Source of the DNA: Parelaphostrongylus tenuis
Lineage: Eukaryota; Nematoda; Chromadorea; Rhabditida; Metastrongylidae
DNA length: 64,000 bases
Direction of reading: 5' to 3'
Assembly (NCBI GenBank): GCA_019055375.1
Contig: JAHQIW010001435.1
Coordinates: 62,001 to 126,000 of the forward strand
In this document: positions 46,325-58,600 of the stretch, piece after piece
Layout of the letters: each line of letters opens with the position of its first letter
Position numbering within the stretch: the stretch's first letter is position 1
The notes under the pieces: model-generated
What the model was told of the DNA's origin: nothing
Seen by the model: only the letters and a program-made list of their open reading frames with translations
The model's database searches: none
Translations under genes and position numbers: made by a program

Positions 46325-46660
46325 CTTTTTGAGCCACGCATGTAGTCTGTCAACAGGGCAGACTTTTAGAGCCCGATACACGTGCCACGACCTTGACAGT
46401 CTCATCGATCGGACGGTACCTTTCGTCTTTTGTCAATCCTCTTGAGATGCTCAATTTCCCATGCTGAGATAATTTCACTTAATAGACGGTGTAAAATGTT
46501 CGTCGTCGCCTACTCTTAGTTTAGAGGTTCGAGAGCCCGAGAGGATTGGCAAAAGACGAAGAGGTACCGCTTGACTGATGAGACTGTCAAGGTCGCAACA
46601 CGTGTATCGGGCTCTATAAGTCTGCCCTATATGACAGATCACATGCGTGGCTTGAAAAGT
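46325..46660. mobile_element. Palindromic hammerhead-bearing element, diverged relative of the 62.4-kb dimer
   Basis: Arms at 46,325-46,443 and 46,531-46,655 are inverted copies around an 87-nt centre. Each carries a hammerhead-like fold (46,371-46,414 minus; 46,569-46,612 plus). Flanking blocks (CGAGAGCCCGAGAGGATTGG, CAGATCACATGCGTGGC) align with the 62.4-kb unit (CGCTCCCGAGAGAACTG, CAGACCACATGACATG), so it is a rearranged member of the same family. Confidence 0.7.
46569..46612 (+). ncRNA. Degenerate type I hammerhead ribozyme
   Basis: Stem I GCUUGA/UCGGGC, CUGAUGA at 46,575-46,581, stem II GACU/GGUC with GUCAA loop, GCAA in place of GAAA, minimal stem III closing ACGU, cleavage-site UA at 46,605-46,606. 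The single core change (A13 to C) should inactivate it. The minus-strand partner at 46,371-46,414 keeps stem I (GUCCGA/UCGGGC) but has UCGAUGA and GUGG cores. Confidence 0.65.
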
Positions 46661-46824
46661 GATTATTTGTCAAGCAAAGTGTAGCTAACCAAATTCAAAT
46701 ATCGCCATCATCGAGAAGTTGTAAGTAATATACATTCGGAATTGCAGTCAATTTGATACGCACGGCATAATAAATTCCCGAAATTATTATTCCATTTTTT
46801 TGGTCATAGTATACTAAGCCTTCT

Positions 46825-47365
46825 CATAAGTTTTGACACTAGGGTAATAAACACTAAACTCATTACCGAAAGTAATTAAAAGTCTTTTACAACAGTATTC
46901 AAAGCATGCGCCATCAGTCTGAATAAATTCAATTCAATTGGTTCGATGAGGGCCTCTCGATCAACTTCACGTGGACGTCCGGAACACAGCTGCTCTTTCA
47001 AGATGCTGTTACCAGCACGACACTCAGCAAGGAATGGGAACGCTGTTCGCCTAGACACAAATCCTTGAGTCTTTGCACAGTTGATGTTCTCGAAGGCGGT
47101 CTGTGCATCATGTCCCAATTCGTACTCATGAAGCAGCAAATTGTATAAAGCCTTCGTTGAGCGGCCCCATGATGAGCACGTATGGACATATTTATGCTTA
47201 AATAATTCTGTATAAAGCGGCATCGATTAGCTGCCTGAGCGATGGCAGAAATGTGTTTAGGCTGATGGTTCATACCTTTGATATGTTGCTGCCCAGTATT
47301 AATTACTTCTGGTTAATAAATTTAGTGTTTATTAGTCTAGTGCCAAGACTTATGAAAAGACCCGA
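46825..47365 (-). mobile_element. Mariner-derived element with long TIRs and N-terminal domain
   Basis: Ends match over about 55 bp: left CATAAGTTTTGACACTAGG, TAATAAACACTAAA, GAAGTAATTAA-like; right the same inverted (47,300-47,360). The minus strand encodes only the mariner helix-turn-helix part: L-L-L-H-E-Y-E-L-G-H-D-A-Q-T-A-F-E-N-I-N, later S-G-R-P-R-E-V-D-R-E. The catalytic domain is absent. A 0.54-kb deletion derivative. Confidence 0.8.
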
Positions 47366-48590
47366 TGGAATAAGGGTTTAAAAAGAGCATAAAGGGCTGA
47401 TAAAGAAGGTAATATGTGTTGTGATTTGTGCATGCGCCCTAAAACGTGCAGTCACTCGTCTCCTCAATTTGTACACGTGGTCGTGGATGGTTTGAGAGTG
47501 ATTGCCTCCAGCGTGGGTTGGTTGGCATAAGAAAATGGGCCACAGCGTAGCGTTGATGATTTGACAGTAAAACTTGACTGGATATTTTGATTCATTAATC
47601 GTTCACCAAACCTGATAGTTAGCTAATCAGATTTTTGCCATGTAAGTGAAATGATATAAATTCTAGATTTTAGCTTGCTTAGAAATCGTGTGAATCAACT
47701 TACTGTGTATTCCGTGGTGCATGATGAAATAAGAATCAAGAGGTTACTAGAATGATAGCAAAGGAACTGCCAAACTGCATTTTCAAGAAGGTCAAATGTA
47801 CATCTAAGTTGTGGTTAACACATTTGCGCTATGGATACCGTGATGCCCATATCTTTCACGCTGTATATGCATGGTTTTCAGTACGCACGTTCTCAGATTT
47901 TGGCCCTCTGAAGACCTTCAGTAACCCTTTACTCTCTGTAGGCCGAACATTGGAAAGATGATTTGGAAACTTCAAAAGAATGACTTTCTATCAACCTTAG
48001 CATCAAGTCAATTATGTAAGTATCAAAGACTTCGCTGTTTAAGCGTTTGAGCCGAGCGAGGTTGCTATGCTAGTTGTTGTTGTTGTTGTTGTTGTTGTGT
48101 TCCGAAACGCCAGCCCACGATTTGCACAGCGATCTATAGCAACACAACATCACAACAACAACAACATCTTCATCATCAACAACAACTACTACTAATTCCG
48201 CACCCCTCAATCACCTAAGTCTTTAATACCTACATGATCTGGATACTGAATACTCAAGTGTACAGAATTCAATAAGCATTTGCATTTCACGCCATCGACA
48301 CGATCAATAGATTTTTTGGAAGGAAGGGAAAATCTTTTCATCAGTCCAATGAAATAGACAAATTTTTACTACAAACATTCGATTTATATGAGCAGAAAAG
48401 AATTTTTATTCATCAACAATCAACAAAATGTTATACTACGGATAGAATTGAGCTTCTCAAATGAAACATCACCGACTCGAGAATATCGCGACTTCGAAGA
48501 GAAATGAGATCAAAAGAAACAGAATGAGAGTAGATTGCGAATTTTTTGCACCATCATAAAAGTCTATTAGACATTAATGAATAAATACCT
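47366..48590. other. No gene recognised; GTT and AAC repeat pair
   Basis: The main structure is a (GTT)n tract at 48,074-48,098 facing an (AAC)n/(CAT)n tract at 48,150-48,190, able to form a hairpin with a loop of about 55 nt. A 69-codon plus frame at 47,752-47,961 is unsupported. Confidence 0.45.
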
Positions 48591-48596
48591 TTGCAG

Positions 48597-48810
48597 TCGT
48601 GGTCACATAAACGCAATCACTCATCCTGAATATCAGAAAGCACTTCCTGCTCTAAGCAGTACTCGTGAAGGTGCCAAAGTCGTTCTATGGCTTATAGAAC
48701 AACAGTACTGCGATCAACACACCAGTACTAATGGCGTGTACTGCCGCACAATTGCGAGCCGTAACATGAAGAAAGAAATGCGAATATCTTTGAACTCAGA
48801 AATCTGCTAG
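48597..48810 (+). CDS. Candidate terminal exon, unrecognised
   Basis: After acceptor ATACCTTTGCAG the frame reads R-G-H-I-N-A-I-T-H-P-E-Y-Q-K, then E-G-A-K-V-V-L-W-L-I-E-Q-Q-Y-C-D-Q-H and V-Y-C-R-T-I-A-S-R-N, stopping at 48,810. Composition is protein-like. No family recognised and no upstream exon located. Confidence 0.4.
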
Positions 48811-49790
48811 TCAGACTAAGATGGGAGCTTGGTATTTGCGAGCTTTTAAAGGTCATCAGTGGATCATAAGAAAGTTTTGAATTTGAAGCCAAAAAAAGGA
48901 ACAAATTTACTTCACCTCATTTGTTAGGATTTTGTCTGAAATCTTCTTTCTCCATTGATAACCAAATTTTCAAGAAAAGTGTGTAAGGTTGCGAGTGACT
49001 CCTGAACATGAGAGTTCAAGACTTTCGTATTTCTTCACTTCATCGCAAATCTCCGTACACCAAGGAAACATGAGATTTTGTCAGTGATTACGCTGGTAGA
49101 CGGAACGACGACTGTTAGGTCGCTATAGATTAAGGAAGATTTACTTCAAGCAAAATAAAGCGATTTATACACACGTATTATAGTTGTTGAACCCGCTCAT
49201 GGCTATCATCCTCGACGGCACTTACGCACTCGTCGCGACGGCCATTGGCCTCAGTTGAAAGTGGAGTGTAATCCCTGCTTCTGCAAGAGAATTTACAATT
49301 TAGGTGATTGATGTAATAGTAATGTAAGCTTTCAATATTTTCTTTAACTAAGATATTATCACGACCAAGCTGACGTATTATATTTCATTGACTGGCTGTT
49401 GATTATGGTATTGAAATTCTTCTCGTCAGGTAATAGCCGGTTTTCAAAATTTATTACGCTTCGTAAAAATTTTCTGATTTTTACTTTCATACTTCATTTT
49501 CGTTCTTTTACCATAATGATAGCTCTAGGTTGAATTGTTTTTAATTACAAGGAACTAGTTCGTGAACATCCAGAGACGTTGAGTACTATGCAAAACTTAA
49601 AATTTCAGGCGGGAGCTGAACCCGCTCTTCACGAATTTCGTTTTTACATAATTTCACAAAGCTAGCTGTGCGGATCCTAGCATTTTTTATAACTTAGGTT
49701 TTCGGATCAATCGTCTACAAAACTTTTTGAATTGTATCAGCGGTTAAGAATTATCTGGCTTCTTTTATCAATGTCGTTGATTAATCAGAA
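48811..49790. other. No gene recognised
   Basis: Short chance frames only. Confidence 0.4.
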
Positions 49791-49794
49791 TTTT

Positions 49795-50215
49795 TTTTAT
49801 CTGACCGGCCGATGGTACAACGGTTAGCATACGCTCCCGCAAAGAGTGAGATCTGGGTCCAAATCCCGGCTGACGCAAATGTTTTGCACAGCACTCCACA
49901 TTATTGGATATATTGTAACATCATACCACCGCAAGTGGCGGTCAGATAAAAAGAATTCTGATAGGTTATCGATACCCAATATCTGTCATCTCAAGTGGGT
50001 TCAATGCCAATATCAGCTACCCTGCCACACCGTCGACGGTTGGCTGTTGACAGATAACTCGTTGCAGCGCAAAAAGAGTGCTGTGCAAAACGAGCGTCGG
50101 TGGTGCAAATGTTAGCATACGCCCACGGAAAGAGTGAGATCTGGGTTCGAACCCAGGCCGATGCAAATGTTCTTGCACAGCACTTCCACATTATTGGGTA
50201 TAATGTCGTTGGTTG
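49795..50215 (+). mobile_element. Tandem pair of tRNA-core TIR units
   Basis: Two cores in the same orientation (about 49,803-49,876 and 50,090-50,166) with B boxes GGGTCCAAATCCC and GGGTTCGAACCC. Each is followed by TTGCACAGCACT...ACATTATTGG. Between them lie the tail hairpin ACCGCAAGTGGCGGT (49,922) and the leader CGTCGACGGTTGGCTGTTGA. Shows the repeating order leader, TIR, core, TIR, tail. Confidence 0.75.
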
Positions 50216-50358
50216 TTGGTAAATTGGGTTCGCCCTGTAACTTAAAGGTGACACTGCTGGATCATTCAAGCGTCTTCAACAAAGGTAGATGTTACTGCTC
50301 ATACACTTATGGGGGCCAGCTGATCTCAGAAAAGATGCTACGAATTTTCCAAGCTTAG

Positions 50359-50454
50359 AGAATTGGAGAATTTGTCGATGTGTTGATAAATCTATCCACA
50401 GATTTGCGTACACTGGTTGGCAACTATGCAACTGTTTTATATCGTTTCGAAAAG
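50359..50454 (+). CDS. Candidate internal exon, unrecognised
   Basis: Acceptor TTTTCCAAGCTTAG, 32 codons in phase 0 to donor GAAAAG|GTAACA: R-I-G-E-F-V-D-V-L-I-N-L-S-T-D-L, then G-N-Y-A-T-V-L-Y-R-F-E-K. Amphipathic-helix character. A following frame (50,474-50,543) and an acceptor at 50,582 could continue it, but phases were not resolved. Confidence 0.35.
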
Positions 50455-50639
50455 GTAACAGTGATATTAAGTCTTCAACTGTTTCCGAGCTTGATCCAAA
50501 AATTAAAAAATCATTTTCGCAAGTAATCGAAAGTATCAAGTAACATTAATTGAAGTGTCCTCCATCTGCCTGTAATTTTCAGAATCTTCTGCATCTGCTC
50601 GTCTGAACCTTGGAAATCATCGACCTAATCAATGGTTGA

Positions 50640-50910
50640 CAAAGTCGGATTTTCTTCAATCGCTCCAAATGATTACTTCTCGATTGATTTCACGCGGTTT
50701 TCCGGATCTTGGCTGATTAGCCAAATCAGTATCTCCCTTGAGAATGTTTGTAAACAATTCATACGTCGTAGTTCTACCCACAACTTGGCGGCCTTTTGCG
50801 CGATTGATGTTGTCAGATGCACTTTGAAAACTGTGCCCCAATTGTAATTCCTAAAGCAGTAAGTTGTGAAAGACTTTCCGCGACGGCGCATTGTTGGACA
50901 AGTATGTGCA
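50640..50910 (-). mobile_element. Mariner N-terminal domain relic
   Basis: Minus strand: L-G-H-S-F-Q-S-A-S-D-N-I-N-R-A-K-G, then P-R-S-G-K-P-R-E-I-N-R-E, the helix-turn-helix half of the same subfamily as 47 kb. One frameshift separates it from the preceding conserved start. Confidence 0.75.
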
Positions 50911-51064
50911 ACAATATACCAAGAGATGCACAAGAAAATTCTGCATAAAATAGGTAAAAGAAATTTTTGTTTTTATGAGGAAAATTTTATTTCCTGGAAA
51001 TCAAGTTCGGAAACCTAGTTGGAGACCTAGTACTATAAAGGATGAAGACAGCAGCAATGGTGTG

Positions 51065-51290
51065 CAAGATATCTTTATTTCACTGCTTTTTTTTGCAGTA
51101 CTGAGGTATTTCGATTATAAATTCGAGACTGTTGAGTGGTATACAAACATTTGACCCAAGGAAGCATTTGATCCCACGTTTTACCTATATAGGAGGCCGT
51201 GTTTCCACTACACCATTGAGGTCACCATCTTGCTATCACTCTTTCTTAGATATGTGAAATATCACAGCTGTCAACAACCTCATTGAGCTT
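51065..51290 (-). mobile_element. tRNA-core element, family A
   Basis: Plus-strand view: tail complement (CACTGCTTTTTTTTGCAGT), TIR GTTGAGTGGTATACAAAC, minus-strand core (about 51,150-51,225, ending CCACTACACCATTGAGG) and far flank ATCACTCTTTCTTAG. Diverged. Confidence 0.55.
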
Positions 51291-51324
51291 CGTGAGACAA
51301 GGTATTTCATAGTTTATAGAGGGG

Positions 51325-51424
51325 GATCCACTGGGCTACTTGCAGGTGATGAGGTAAAATAAAAGTTCTGCTGATGATCGCTTGAGTCACTCGATGGGAG
51401 CGACAGGTGTTACAAGTGATGAGC
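51325..51424 (+). mobile_element. RTE 3'-end fragment
   Basis: Matches the last 100 bp of the RTE at 28.24-28.34 kb in order: GATCCACTGGGCTACT, CGCTTGAGTCACTCGA, GACAGGTGTTACAAGTGAT. Severely 5'-truncated copy. Confidence 0.75.
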
Positions 51425-51499
51425 TTATCAAACCAAGTATGTCAAGGGCTGGTTGTTTACAGTTTCGATGGTTTATACGAAGAAGCAGTGGTAGCAAAA

Positions 51500-51610
51500 C
51501 AGAGGCTTCAGCGGTCTGATGGTCACACGCCCTCTCGGTATGAGAGGAACGCGGATTAAACCCGCCAAGGGTCAAATGATACTTTGCATAGTACTCAACA
51601 TTCATACATA
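51500..51610 (+). mobile_element. tRNA-like element remnant
   Basis: Core TTCAGCGGTCTGATGGTCAC (A-box-like) and GCGGATTAAACCCGCC (T-arm-like hairpin), then ACTTTGCATAGTACTCAACA resembling the family right TIR. Confidence 0.5.
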
Positions 51611-51779
51611 TTTGATACAGTAGTAACGATGCAAAAACCGTCATTTCTAGTACAAAGTAGAATAAGACTTTCGTCATTTCTGACTTATCCTATCAAATCA
51701 TCATCTATGAGAACGAAAATACTATACTTAGTAAACAGTTCTGATCTGCGATAATAGGTCGCTTCATATGCTTTGGAGC

Positions 51780-52290
51780 TGGAGTAATAAACACCAAATT
51801 CAATAACCAGAAGTAAATTGAGATGCATGATTTTGGTATCGTTCAAATACGCATTTTTTTGGTGAATATTCTTGTATAGAACTTGCCTCTACTTGCTTCA
51901 AGGCGAAGCTGTCTTGATACATGCACAAAAGGTGTGTAGGGTAAAAGGCTAGTGTAGCAGCGCGCAAGATTATTGGAACCAAGGGAGTTGATAGTGTTGC
52001 AGAAAGGACGATTAGGAAGTGGTTCGCAAAGTTCAAAGCTAAGAAAAGTTTAGAATATCAGTCATGTCGCCTACAGGAAGCTCCATTAATCTTGCGCGCT
52101 GCTTCGTTAGCTTTTCCTCTTACGCGCCATTCCTGAATTAGTAGTATGCGAATTTGCCTCGCATCAAAAGTAGGAATTTTTAGGGCAAACCCTACACGGA
52201 AAGTGCTTTCAAAACTGAGCATGCCTTGATTATTCTGGGCACGAATTAATTCAGATATGAGCTTTCTGATTAGCTCTTGAGTCATAGAAA
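51780..52290. mobile_element. Foldback mariner derivative
   Basis: Left end AGTAATAAACACCAAATTCA with 5' non-coding region. Plus-strand helix-turn-helix coding with shifts: R-K-I-I-G-T-K-G-V-D-S-V-A-E-R-T-I-R-K-W, then F-A-K-F-K (51,975-52,035). The same domain then appears inverted on the minus strand (52,140-52,070: I-Q-E-W-R-V-R-G-K-A-N-E-A-A-R-K-I-N). So two N-terminal segments face each other with no catalytic domain. Confidence 0.7.
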
Positions 52291-52690
52291 GTATATTTAT
52301 TCACTCACCCAAATCTGTTGATGCTCTTTCTTTGCAATTGCAACTGAGTAAAATTGAAGTTGCTTAGAGCAGTTGGCGTTTTCTTGTCAATACACATTCT
52401 AAAAGAATTTTTGAAGAAAAAAATATCTACTTTATCCAAACCTCTTTCTGAAAGATTTCGCGGAGTTTTCAAAAACGCTATTGATATATGGTTAAAGAGC
52501 TACTGCTAAAAGTGCGATGAACCTCGTACTTTCAGCCATATTATGTCAGAATTTCCTTTCTCAGTTCACAAACGGAACTCATGCTAATATCACAAGCCTA
52601 ACTCTTTATATCACTATTTTTCATGGACACATATGGGTCGAAATACAGAAGAAATCTTTCCTAATAAAAGAATTCGATTCGAAAACAAAC

Positions 52691-55600
52691 TCACGAATGT
52701 GGTCCAAAGTGCATTAGAACCATCCAGAATGTTTGTCTGTAGCGCGATGACATTACACAGTACAGGACGAAATTCACTGACGAATTTAGTAGCGACAGTA
52801 AATCCAGTATGTCACCCAAGTAATAGTATACATATCTGAATAGGAAAAATATCATGAATCTTCTAAAAAATGGCCTGCTTTTCGAGTTGAACAAACGAGA
52901 CGAGTCAAATAGCGATGAACCAACTAAACAATGAAGGATTAATTGGTGATCGAATTCTTAGTGGGTGCAACATTCATAGGATTTGTTAAGCAGGTGACTG
53001 AGGGCATATTCAGTAAATACAAAGATTTACGAAACCCTATTCCTTTATAAGCCATAGTTTTCATTCTCCCAGACAAATCTACCAACACCTTCCTTACCAC
53101 GAAAGAAAGATTTGGTGAGCATTGGGGCAGGAGACCGAACAAATAGATCATCATGTGTATCGCAGAGCCATTTCTAACTGTTTCCCGCTACATATATCTT
53201 AAATTAGGTGATTAGCACATTGGTGAGATCGTCTAATTTTTCGAAACTCAATGGACAGTCATCCAATTAAACCTCTTTCATGCACTTTTTCGCTTTGAAT
53301 CGGTATTTTGAGCTCGCTTATACTTGTTTCTATATTCTACCCTATTGCCCCATGAGTTATAGGCATAGTCGGTTGTCTAGCACATTTACCTCTACTCATC
53401 CCCTATATTTATCATAGCGATTGTAAACAGAGGGAGAATGAATAGATCTCGAATTTGGCAGATCAGTGAGCACACGGTTTATCAACAAATGTAAACACCA
53501 GACTATCAACGATTCTATTGCATAGAAGGATGAAAGGATGAATTTCTTGGCGTTGATCAATCCCTGAAGGATGCTCCATTCTTAACTCCACTTTTACTTT
53601 CGCTTGAGGTGACTGAATATATATCTGGCCTTTACAATGACTCACGATGGCTCATCGATGTTTCAGTTTAGTGCTGCTTATCCACTCACACAAGTCTGGT
53701 ACCAGTTCACCGACCTCAGAGGCATGAAAGCTTTGTGTAGTGTATTGTAATATTGAAAATTGTCAACTAGTCATCCACCAGCTGATCGGCCAGCACCGTA
53801 AATTTTGTACTGGGCGTTTTAAGGATAGCCAAAATGAATTTCATGGCTTTTATGTGGGCGAAGATTCCTTCGATTGAATGCTAAGATTGTAGAGCCATAC
53901 GGGTAGTACGAACGACGATATTGCAAATCTCATCCAAGATCACATTTTCTGCTGCTACCTCGTTAAGAACACAGCAATCATTTTTCAATTCAATGCTAGA
54001 TATTATGGATAATCGTACGTGCATATTCGACTCACATATGGATATCCGCGGTGTAAATGGCACACAGTATAGAGATGAACCCTTGTGGAAGCTCGGTAAC
54101 CAGAAACACTGACAAGATCACTACCAGCATTGTCGTCGTCCTATCCGACTTATACTTCTTCCTGAAATGAACGAATCTCATCTACAATATGTAGGTAGGA
54201 TTGTTGAAATGAAATGGGAAATAAGTTGTAGAGTTTGTGAAAACAAAGGAAAATGGATTTTATTAACACTTGACATTTTTGCAGATCATTCTCGAAAAAT
54301 TTGAGTCATTTTTTTGCAGTAACATTCATTACTTTCTAACAAATTCCATAAAAAGTAGTAATATTTTAACGTTGAAAAAATTACTTTTTCGACATGGAAT
54401 GTTTGCCATCGCTTGAAGACAGATTGTTCAAGCTAACGTTCGTAAGTTTACGCCGATTCCGCTCCGCATCTCGAATTTTACTCACGAGGCCAAGACTGAG
54501 GATCATCAGCAGAATGCAGGGAATTACCTATCGTAAACAAAAGTTTCGTTAAGACACTACACATTCAAATGCCAATTGAAGATTGTATTTCCTAGCACGA
54601 TGTATAACAAAATCTCTTGTCTGTCAGCATTTTTGAGAAATTTAAAGCGGGGGGTTCACAAGGTGCGATTCATGCTGAATCTATGGTAGTGGAAGCTATA
54701 CTCTTTTCAAGAAATCTTCATATAAACATTCGCCTAGACTTTATTGAACTTTTCGTTCATTTTGATTAAAACTAGCCCACTCATTTATATGACTCATCAT
54801 CACATTTTGCTGTAAGGATATTGACACTTCTAGCATTCGAGTTGTTTTCTCAAATACTCTGTCCCCATATGTGGTGCGAGGATTTCCTGTGTTGTTACGA
54901 CTAATGGCTAAGGAGTTCACCTTCTTTACGATTGTCTCAGAAAGCTGGTAAAGCCGGATTTCTTAGTACTCTTGGTAATATTTGAGGTGAAACGTTTCCA
55001 CGTGATTGAAGGAAATGTTGGGAAGGGGATCAAACAAACGTCTTGCTTCCTGTAGCTTGCATCACTTCTCACTTGGGCAGCCGGCGCCCCTTGACGACTA
55101 GTCTCTTCACGTAATTTCCTTATACTTCAAATAAGCGCATTTCAAAGCAACACGAATAGAATGGATTTTTTTAGATACGCGAAAAAAATGTCGTCATAAG
55201 TTCTTCCTTTACATGTCATCACAAACGCCCTATCATTTGAACGAAAATTCAGCGCTTTGCATAGATCTTTCACACTCCGTTTTTTCATCGCATTATGAAA
55301 TTTAATCCTCTAAAGCAAGTGCGTCCGCCAAGCCGTATTGCTCAGACTACGGGCGAGAAACTTGCGTTACCAAGTAGGGTGTGTCCGACTTGCTACGGGT
55401 GCGACATAATTAGAGACCAACTCAACTATAGCTGAATCACTTTGGCAAGCTAGGCCTGACTACCTTCTCAGAAGTAAAAAGAAAGCGTATGATAACAAAA
55501 AAGTGGTAGTCTACATGCTTTTGAATGAACTGATCTTACTGATAACATAGAGGATAAGTTGCATTTGTTGCTGACCGCTCAAGTTACTTAGTGACCAACG

Positions 55601-58600
55601 AGATTACACGTGGTATAGGTGATAGTGTTAGTCCATCAGGTCACTGGCATTGACGTATGAAAGTCGTGCTTTTCAGTTGATTCGTTTTCAGAAATGAACA
55701 AAGTAACTAGTAAAAACTAAGAAAATTTGAAGTAACCTTGAAGACAATTCCAATCATCCATATGTTTAGCTTAAAGATACTGCAATTGTTGGCAGTAGCT
55801 TCCTTGCTCACCTAAATTGCATTCTATAAAAACACACTGACTCTAGCATTTTTCCATTGTCACAAACTATAAAAATCAAGTACTAGGTTGAGGCGAAAGT
55901 TCTTTAACACCCGCGAAAAATCGGATTTTACGTTTATTTAACACAGTATCGGTTATCGTAAATTTATGGGAATATCTCAGTGATGAGCGCATGTGGCACA
56001 GTGCTTGGAGGTACGTTGCGTCGGGCACAATGTCGATGGCTCGATCTCGCTTTCATAACCCACCAAGTCATCCATCTCTCTGGGGTCGGTAAAATGGTAC
56101 CGGACTGGTCCTGTTACTTGTATGGGAGGATAAGCAACACTAAATTTATGCAGCAGTAGGTGATCGCGGGTCATTGTAAAAGTTAGATATGCACTCATTC
56201 ACACGAACGAAGTTGAAAAATTAAAGGTGATTGTATGGCGCACCCCTTCAGGATTGACCAATGCCAAGAGATTTGTCTTATCCTTTTCCTAGGAATATTT
56301 CCATAGAAAAAGCAGCTGGGCCGAGTCTACGATGCGATGAAAGAAAAGTACCCGACAGTTATTCATCAAAAGTGCGCGCTGGTTCAGCAAAACAGTGCCA
56401 AACATCACACCGCAAAGAAGACTAAGGAAAAGTTTGATAAATTGGAGCAAGTTGAGGTCTTCGCACACACAGCCTAATATCCAAATTCTGCGTCTTCGAA
56501 TTATGTTCTTTTTCGCTCAATGGGACATTTTTTGCGTGGACAATGATTCGAGTCGTGTGATCATGTTGAAAGAGCATGTCGGGAATTTTTGATTCCAAGC
56601 TCAAGGAGGCGATGTTGAACTGATCCGGAAGGTTACAGATCGTTAAAAAGGGTCGTGGATAATGATGGCCTTTATTTTGAGGAAACATTATTGTTATTTT
56701 AATCTAATTCATGTAGAAACTTCAAATTTTCAGCGGGTGCGCAAAAAGTTTTTCGTTAGCATAATGATTAGCGTTTCAGAAAAGAAAGTTATGCTTTTTC
56801 CGGAAAAAGAATGATGTTGGAAAGAAGAAGGAAGAAAAAAATTATTCAGTTAAAGTGAATACCCAGCCATCGTTTGAAGAATTTTGTGTGCTTTTCGGTC
56901 GTCTGTCATCACTTTCAACCTCTCAGGGACGTGTTTTCTGCTTCTGCTAGAGCAGTAGTAATCATTCAATAGCTTGATCTCGACAGCATTAAATTTGTAC
57001 TCTGTTTTGGAAAGTCTTTTTATTACGCTGTATCAGTGAAAGATAAAATCATGTCTCACACTAAATGCGCTTTTCGCTGGGCAGGACTCTTTTTTTAGAC
57101 ATCCAATACTACTAAAAAAGCTCAAATCTCACTGACTTCATTGGCGCACTTGGTTTTTGAAAGGACTCAGTAGCTATAACCAAGGAAGCTGTAACAGCAA
57201 AAAGAATAATGGTCTGAACCGGGGCGCGCATTATCGCGTGTCTCTTGAAACGATCTGGCGAAGCGATCTCAAAGCAGGTCCGAAGGGACGCGATTTCCGT
57301 TGTTAATTTAGAAATTTGTTCACCGTTGTGTGGGAAATCTTAGCTTCTCGTATTAGAATTGTAGATAAAACACTGTTCTACCGCTTCATGCGTGTGAGTT
57401 TGTCATTTTCTTTAATACTGCCAAGCACGCCCACTGCAAAACGTAAGCTTCAGCAGCCTATGCTTGCGGGCGCAAAAGTTATCTTCTTTTCGCTCTTGCA
57501 GCGCTCTATGGACGTTTTTCCAAAAACACATTTAAGTTCAAAATTATCTACATTCCGAAAGATTATCCACAAACCCTAGCCGCCTCGATGCCTTTTGTTG
57601 ATAAGTTGCAAAACCCCATTCACACAGATTCACGCATACACGCGACAAAAAATGTGCGCCGAATATAAAACTCAATTTTATTTTTCCTGCTAAAGCGCAA
57701 TATAGAGACAAAAAAGTAAGAGAAAAGTTTGTTCAGCGAAAAACGCGCGAGCTTCAAAAAATATAGGCCGTTCTAAAAGTATTGGCACCAAAGAAGTAAA
57801 TAACAAATTTAGTAGCCGGAAGTTATTATAACTGCATGATTTTGCTATCGCTCGATTGAGAATTTTTTTGCAAATATTCTGGTATAAAAGGTGCTTGAAC
57901 GCTCCAAGATGGAGCTGTCGTGGAAACAAATTTGCTTACTACTCATGCACGATTGGTGCCCAAAGGAAAATGCTATTCATGCGGCGCGCAAGATTAATAG
58001 AGATTTCTGCAAAAGGCCCGAGCGCGATTGGATCCTCTAGACTGTTCCCTCCAGCTTTAAGCTACACAAACCACCTTCTAGCCGTCATTTCTGCAACCGT
58101 ATCTAGTCTTGTGCTCCGCTTCATTGGCATTTCACCCTAAGCGCCATTCGTGCATGAGTAGGAAGCGAATTCCTTCCCACGACAGCTCCATCTTAGAGCA
58201 AGTATAGGGGAGTTGTAGAACAAAAGGTTCACAAAAAATGCATAATTGAATGATACAAAAATCATATAATTTTAATTACCTCTAGCTAATTACTTTGAGT
58301 TTATTGCTCTCGTGCCAAAATTAATTATGGAACGACCTAATATTTTTATTTTTACTGCTACAGTGTATCAAAAAATTCTTTTCACAATAAAATACAGCAT
58401 TATCATCAAAATTTAGTCAACGCTTGACTACTAAAACTCTTAGAAAACTCAGAAAATGCGCGATCCTCAGAGGGTTGGAAAAAGTGATTAACGTTGTTCG
58501 AACGGTACCATATTTTGTGTCATGTGGTAAAAGAATACATTTCATGACAACAGCTAATATTGCTACTCACTTGATTACGGAGTTAGAAGTTGAAGCTTAT

